NCBI GenBank assembly: GCA_015486445.1
Contig: WFRT01000076.1
Location: forward strand, 1 to 7,819
Origin: Pseudomonadota bacterium
Lineage (GTDB): Bacteria > Desulfobacterota > Anaeroferrophillalia > Anaeroferrophillales > Tharpellaceae
Length of the DNA: 7,819 nt
Reading direction: 5' to 3'
Below, piece by piece: positions 5,968 to 7,819 of this stretch. A program made the translations under genes and the position numbers. Positions within the stretch are counted from its first letter, which is position 1; each line of letters starts with the position of its first letter. The notes beneath the pieces are model-generated. The model had not been told where the DNA came from. It searched no databases and was given only the letters and a program-made list of their open reading frames with translations.

Positions 5968-6969
5968 ATGTCTGAACTGCGCAAAGACCCGATTGTAGAC
6001 CGCTGGGTCATCATTTCCCGGGAACGGGGAAAAAGACCCTCCGAATTCAGCAGCCTCAAACAGGAAAAACGCAGCGGCTTCTGCCCCTTCTGCCCCGGCA
6101 ATGAAGACGTGGTGCCGGGGGAAATCCTGGCCTACCGCCAGCCCGGCAGCCAGCCCAACGACAGCAACTGGCGCCTGCGCGTCGTCCCCAACAAGTTTCC
6201 TGCCCTCCATATCGAGGGCGACCTGGTGCGCCGGGGCGACGGGGTTTATGACATGATGAACGGCATCGGGGCCCACGAAGTGGTGATCGAAAACCCCGAC
6301 CACCAGGCGACCCTGGCCACCATGTCGATCGAGGCGGTGGAAGATGTTCTATGGGCCTACCGCGACCGGATTCGCGACCTCTCCGGCGACCAGCGCTTCC
6401 GTTACATCCTGGTTTTCAAAAACCAGGGGCTGGCGGCCGGGGCGACGGTCGAACACTCCCACTCCCAGATCATCGCCCTGCCGATCGTCCCCAAAAGGGC
6501 CAAGGAGGAGATGGACGGGGCCCGGAAATTCTACGACTACAAGGAGCGCTGCATATTCTGCGACATCATCCAGCAGGAGATCAACCAGGGGGTCCGCCTG
6601 GTCAGTGAAAACCAGGGTTTCATCACCGTCTGCCCCTACGCTCCGCGTTTCCCTTTCGAGGTCTGGATCCTGCCGAAGTACCACAGCCACGAGTACCAGG
6701 CCAACAGCAAGGAGATGATCGAAAACCTGGCCCTGACCCTCTCCGACACCCTGAAAAGGTTAAACCGGGTCCTGGACACGCCACCCTACAACTTCATCCT
6801 GCACACCGCCCCGGTCAACCATATCGACACCGCGCTCTATTACCACTGGCACATTGAAATCATCCCCAAGCTGACCCGGGTGGCCGGTTTCGAGTGGGGA
6901 TCGGGATTCTACATCAACCCGACCCCGCCCGAAGAGTCGGCCCGGTTCCTGCGGGAGGCCCGGATTTAA
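5968..6969 (+). CDS. galT: GalT-superfamily sugar-1-phosphate nucleotidyltransferase (galT-like; ADP-glucose phosphorylase possible)
   Basis: 333 residues. The N-terminus MSELRKDPIVDRWVIISRER and the zinc pair CPFC (Cys39, Cys42) are typical of galactose-1-phosphate uridylyltransferase. NKFPAL, ENPDH (His112, expected zinc ligand) and GATVEHSHSQIIALP follow; His163 would be a zinc ligand and His165 the nucleophile that carries the nucleotide. A second pair CIFC (195, 198), the block PFEVWILPKYHS and HWHIEIIPK suggest a second metal site. GalT exchanges UMP between UDP-glucose and galactose-1-phosphate. The HSHSQ form, second CxxC and the ending VAGFEWGSGFYINP resemble, from memory, Arabidopsis At5g18200, an ADP-glucose phosphorylase, so the substrate is uncertain. 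No other galactose gene is in the window. AGGA (5955-5958), nine bases before the ATG, is a modest ribosome site; the gene has its own promoter at 5892-5919. Confidence 0.88.
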   Translation: MSELRKDPIVDRWVIISRERGKRPSEFSSLKQEKRSGFCPFCPGNEDVVPGEILAYRQPGSQPNDSNWRLRVVPNKFPALHIEGDLVRRGDGVYDMMNGIGAHEVVIENPDHQATLATMSIEAVEDVLWAYRDRIRDLSGDQRFRYILVFKNQGLAAGATVEHSHSQIIALPIVPKRAKEEMDGARKFYDYKERCIFCDIIQQEINQGVRLVSENQGFITVCPYAPRFPFEVWILPKYHSHEYQANSKEMIENLALTLSDTLKRLNRVLDTPPYNFILHTAPVNHIDTALYYHWHIEIIPKLTRVAGFEWGSGFYINPTPPEESARFLREARI

Positions 6970-6977
6970 AGAATCAC

Positions 6978-7216
6978 AGTAACTATTCAGCCACATACGG
7001 GGTCGGGCGTGGCTTTCCTTCGCTAAGCGTTAAGATTTCTGTTTTTCTTTACGCTCGCTTCGCCCGCATTGCAAAACTCGCTACGCTCAGACAGTTGCAA
7101 TGCTTATGGGCTCCCGCTCGCTGGGAAAAACAACGAAATCTTTCCGAAACCGCCCAGAAAAACCACCCCCGCCCCCTCCTGAAAGAGGGGAGGTAAAATT
7201 TAGCTGAATAGTTACT
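6978..7216. repeat. 239-base MITE-like palindromic element with 14-base terminal inverted repeats
   Basis: The element begins with AGTAACTATTCAGC (6978-6991) and ends with its exact reverse complement (7203-7216). Further nested inverted repeats match in order: a G-rich block around 6999-7018 against a C-rich one around 7157-7180; AAGATTTC (7032-7039) with GAAATCTT (7135-7142); GTTTTTC (7041-7047) with GAAAAAC (7125-7131); and the central GCATTGCAA (7066-7074) with TTGCAATGC (7095-7103), leaving a 20-base loop. A local hairpin CCCCTC/GAGGGG lies at 7173-7190. The whole can fold as one long imperfect hairpin and codes for no protein. It fills the space between convergent genes, starting eight bases after the galT-like stop and ending six before the hydrolase stop, with seven T residues (7216-7222) at its right end, so it may act as terminator. 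I see no clear target-site duplication. Confidence 0.7.
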
Positions 7217-7222
7217 TTTTTT

Positions 7223-7729
7223 CTAGCTTCTGAGAAAATTTTCGAACAATATCTCAATTGCCGGCAGAACTTCCAGCAAACGATGGTCTGCCGGCAAAAG
7301 ATGCAGCGGTAAAGCGTGACGCCGGGCATAAGCGATAATCAGTTCGGGCGGGATGATCTCATCATGCCAACCATGAATTAGAGCACAATGCCGGGCCGCC
7401 GGCAGAGGATCCTGATCCCGGCCGAATCCCGGAATCGCAATTGCCGGAGCCAGCAGAAAAAGACCGTCCGGTAAGAAATTGCGGGCGGCGGCCGCCACCA
7501 CATAACTTCCCATGCTCGACCCCGCCAGAATCAAACGCCCGGCGACAACCGGGCGCCACTCTAAAAGCTTTGCCACCCGTTCATCCGGGTCATCGATCCC
7601 CCGGTAATCAATACTCTCAACGGCAAAACCACACCGTTCCGCAACCCGGGCCAGGCATTTAATCTTACTGCCCCAGGGGCCGCTCTCCTTACCATGAGAA
7701 AAGCATACGGTTCCAACATGAACGGTCAT
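7223..7729 (-). CDS. Small alpha/beta-hydrolase family protein
   Basis: 168 residues, short for an alpha/beta hydrolase and close in size to the RBBP9/YdeN and YqiA-like esterases. After strand one, SHGKESGPWGSK (11-22) supplies a likely oxyanion-hole HG pair. The nucleophile elbow is LAGSSMGSYVVAAAA with Ser72 in G-x-S-x-G. The acid is probably Asp123 in LIHGWHDEIIPPE and the base His149 in PADHRLLE, so the full Ser-Asp-His triad is present in the right order. A lid domain is absent. It is probably a cytoplasmic esterase or thioesterase; no signal peptide or membrane segment is seen and the substrate is unknown. ATG 7729-7727 has GGGGAG nine bases upstream (complement of 7739-7744). It is transcribed alone in this window, convergent with the galT-like gene, and its TAG stop lies six bases from the palindromic element. 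Confidence 0.85.
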   Translation of the reverse strand: MTVHVGTVCFSHGKESGPWGSKIKCLARVAERCGFAVESIDYRGIDDPDERVAKLLEWRPVVAGRLILAGSSMGSYVVAAAARNFLPDGLFLLAPAIAIPGFGRDQDPLPAARHCALIHGWHDEIIPPELIIAYARRHALPLHLLPADHRLLEVLPAIEILFENFLRS

Positions 7730-7740
7730 AGACTGAATCT

Positions 7741-7819
7741 CCCCGATAAATCAGTGTCTCGAATAGTATTATTTGACTTATCCGCTACCATACGATAGTT
7801 CATACTGATACTATCATAC
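7741..7819 (-). promoter_or_regulatory. AT-rich upstream region of the hydrolase gene with a dyad
   Basis: This 79-base upstream region contains GATAGT (7794-7799) and ACTATC (7810-7815), an inverted repeat with ten bases between, and CATAC three times (7789, 7801, 7815). AATAGTATT (7762-7770) resembles half of it. The repeats may be an operator. No firm -35/-10 pair can be named, and the window ends inside the region. Confidence 0.3.

Noticed and set aside
6894..7196. 100-codon plus-strand frame covering the end of the galT-like gene and the palindromic element
   Set aside because: It begins inside the galT-like gene in another frame and its second half is simply the inverted-repeat element.
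6978..7216. CRISPR or tRNA interpretation of the repeat-rich gap
   Set aside because: The repeats are inverted and nested, not direct and spaced, and no tRNA cloverleaf or CCA end can be drawn.

Overview
This is a GC-rich bacterial chromosomal segment whose intergenic regions include sharply AT-rich islands. The gene set (RluD and PgeF, MurJ next to MltG, an HSHSQ-type GalT-family enzyme, FmdB zinc ribbon, a Cys-rich ArsR regulator, a PAS plus DHp protein) and the codon use suggest a Gram-negative, probably Desulfobacterota (delta-proteobacterial) genome. That placement is inference from gene content; there is no rRNA or other marker in the window. I see no plasmid, phage, CRISPR, tRNA or rRNA.

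Layout. (1) 1-1287, minus strand: the 5' part of pgeF, cut by the window edge, translationally coupled to the rluD-type pseudouridine synthase gene. (2) 1288-1472: divergent intergenic region with an AT-rich promoter-like island. (3) 1473-2228, plus: a 251-residue protein with a PAS domain and a histidine-kinase dimerisation/phosphoacceptor domain but no ATPase domain. (4) 2230-2276: strong bidirectional terminator between convergent genes. (5) 2284-2854, minus: a Cys-rich ArsR-family regulator (TTG start) followed after one base by an FmdB-type zinc ribbon protein. (6) 2855-3126: divergent AT-rich regulatory region with a possible 6-codon leader ORF before murJ. (7) 3127-5842, plus: murJ and mltG, the flippase for lipid II and the enzyme that ends nascent glycan strands, 16 bases apart. 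(8) 5843-5967: a good sigma70-type promoter for the next gene. (9) 5968-6969, plus: GalT-superfamily nucleotidyltransferase that by its second Cys pair and C-terminus may be closer to ADP-glucose phosphorylase. (10) 6978-7216: a 239-base palindromic element with perfect 14-base terminal inverted repeats, MITE-like, filling the gap between convergent genes. (11) 7223-7729, minus: small alpha/beta hydrolase, with an unusual dyad upstream at the window end.

How it fits together. Most genes are housekeeping: rRNA modification (rluD), cell-wall quality control (PgeF is linked to correcting peptidoglycan precursors), lipid II export and glycan strand termination (murJ, mltG). The regulatory part is the ArsR/FmdB pair and the ATPase-less PAS-DHp protein. 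I found no convincing new multigene system. The points most worth a second look are the palindromic element, the murJ start region with its leader ORF and non-AUG alternatives, the kinase-like protein without an ATPase domain, and the identity of the GalT-family enzyme.
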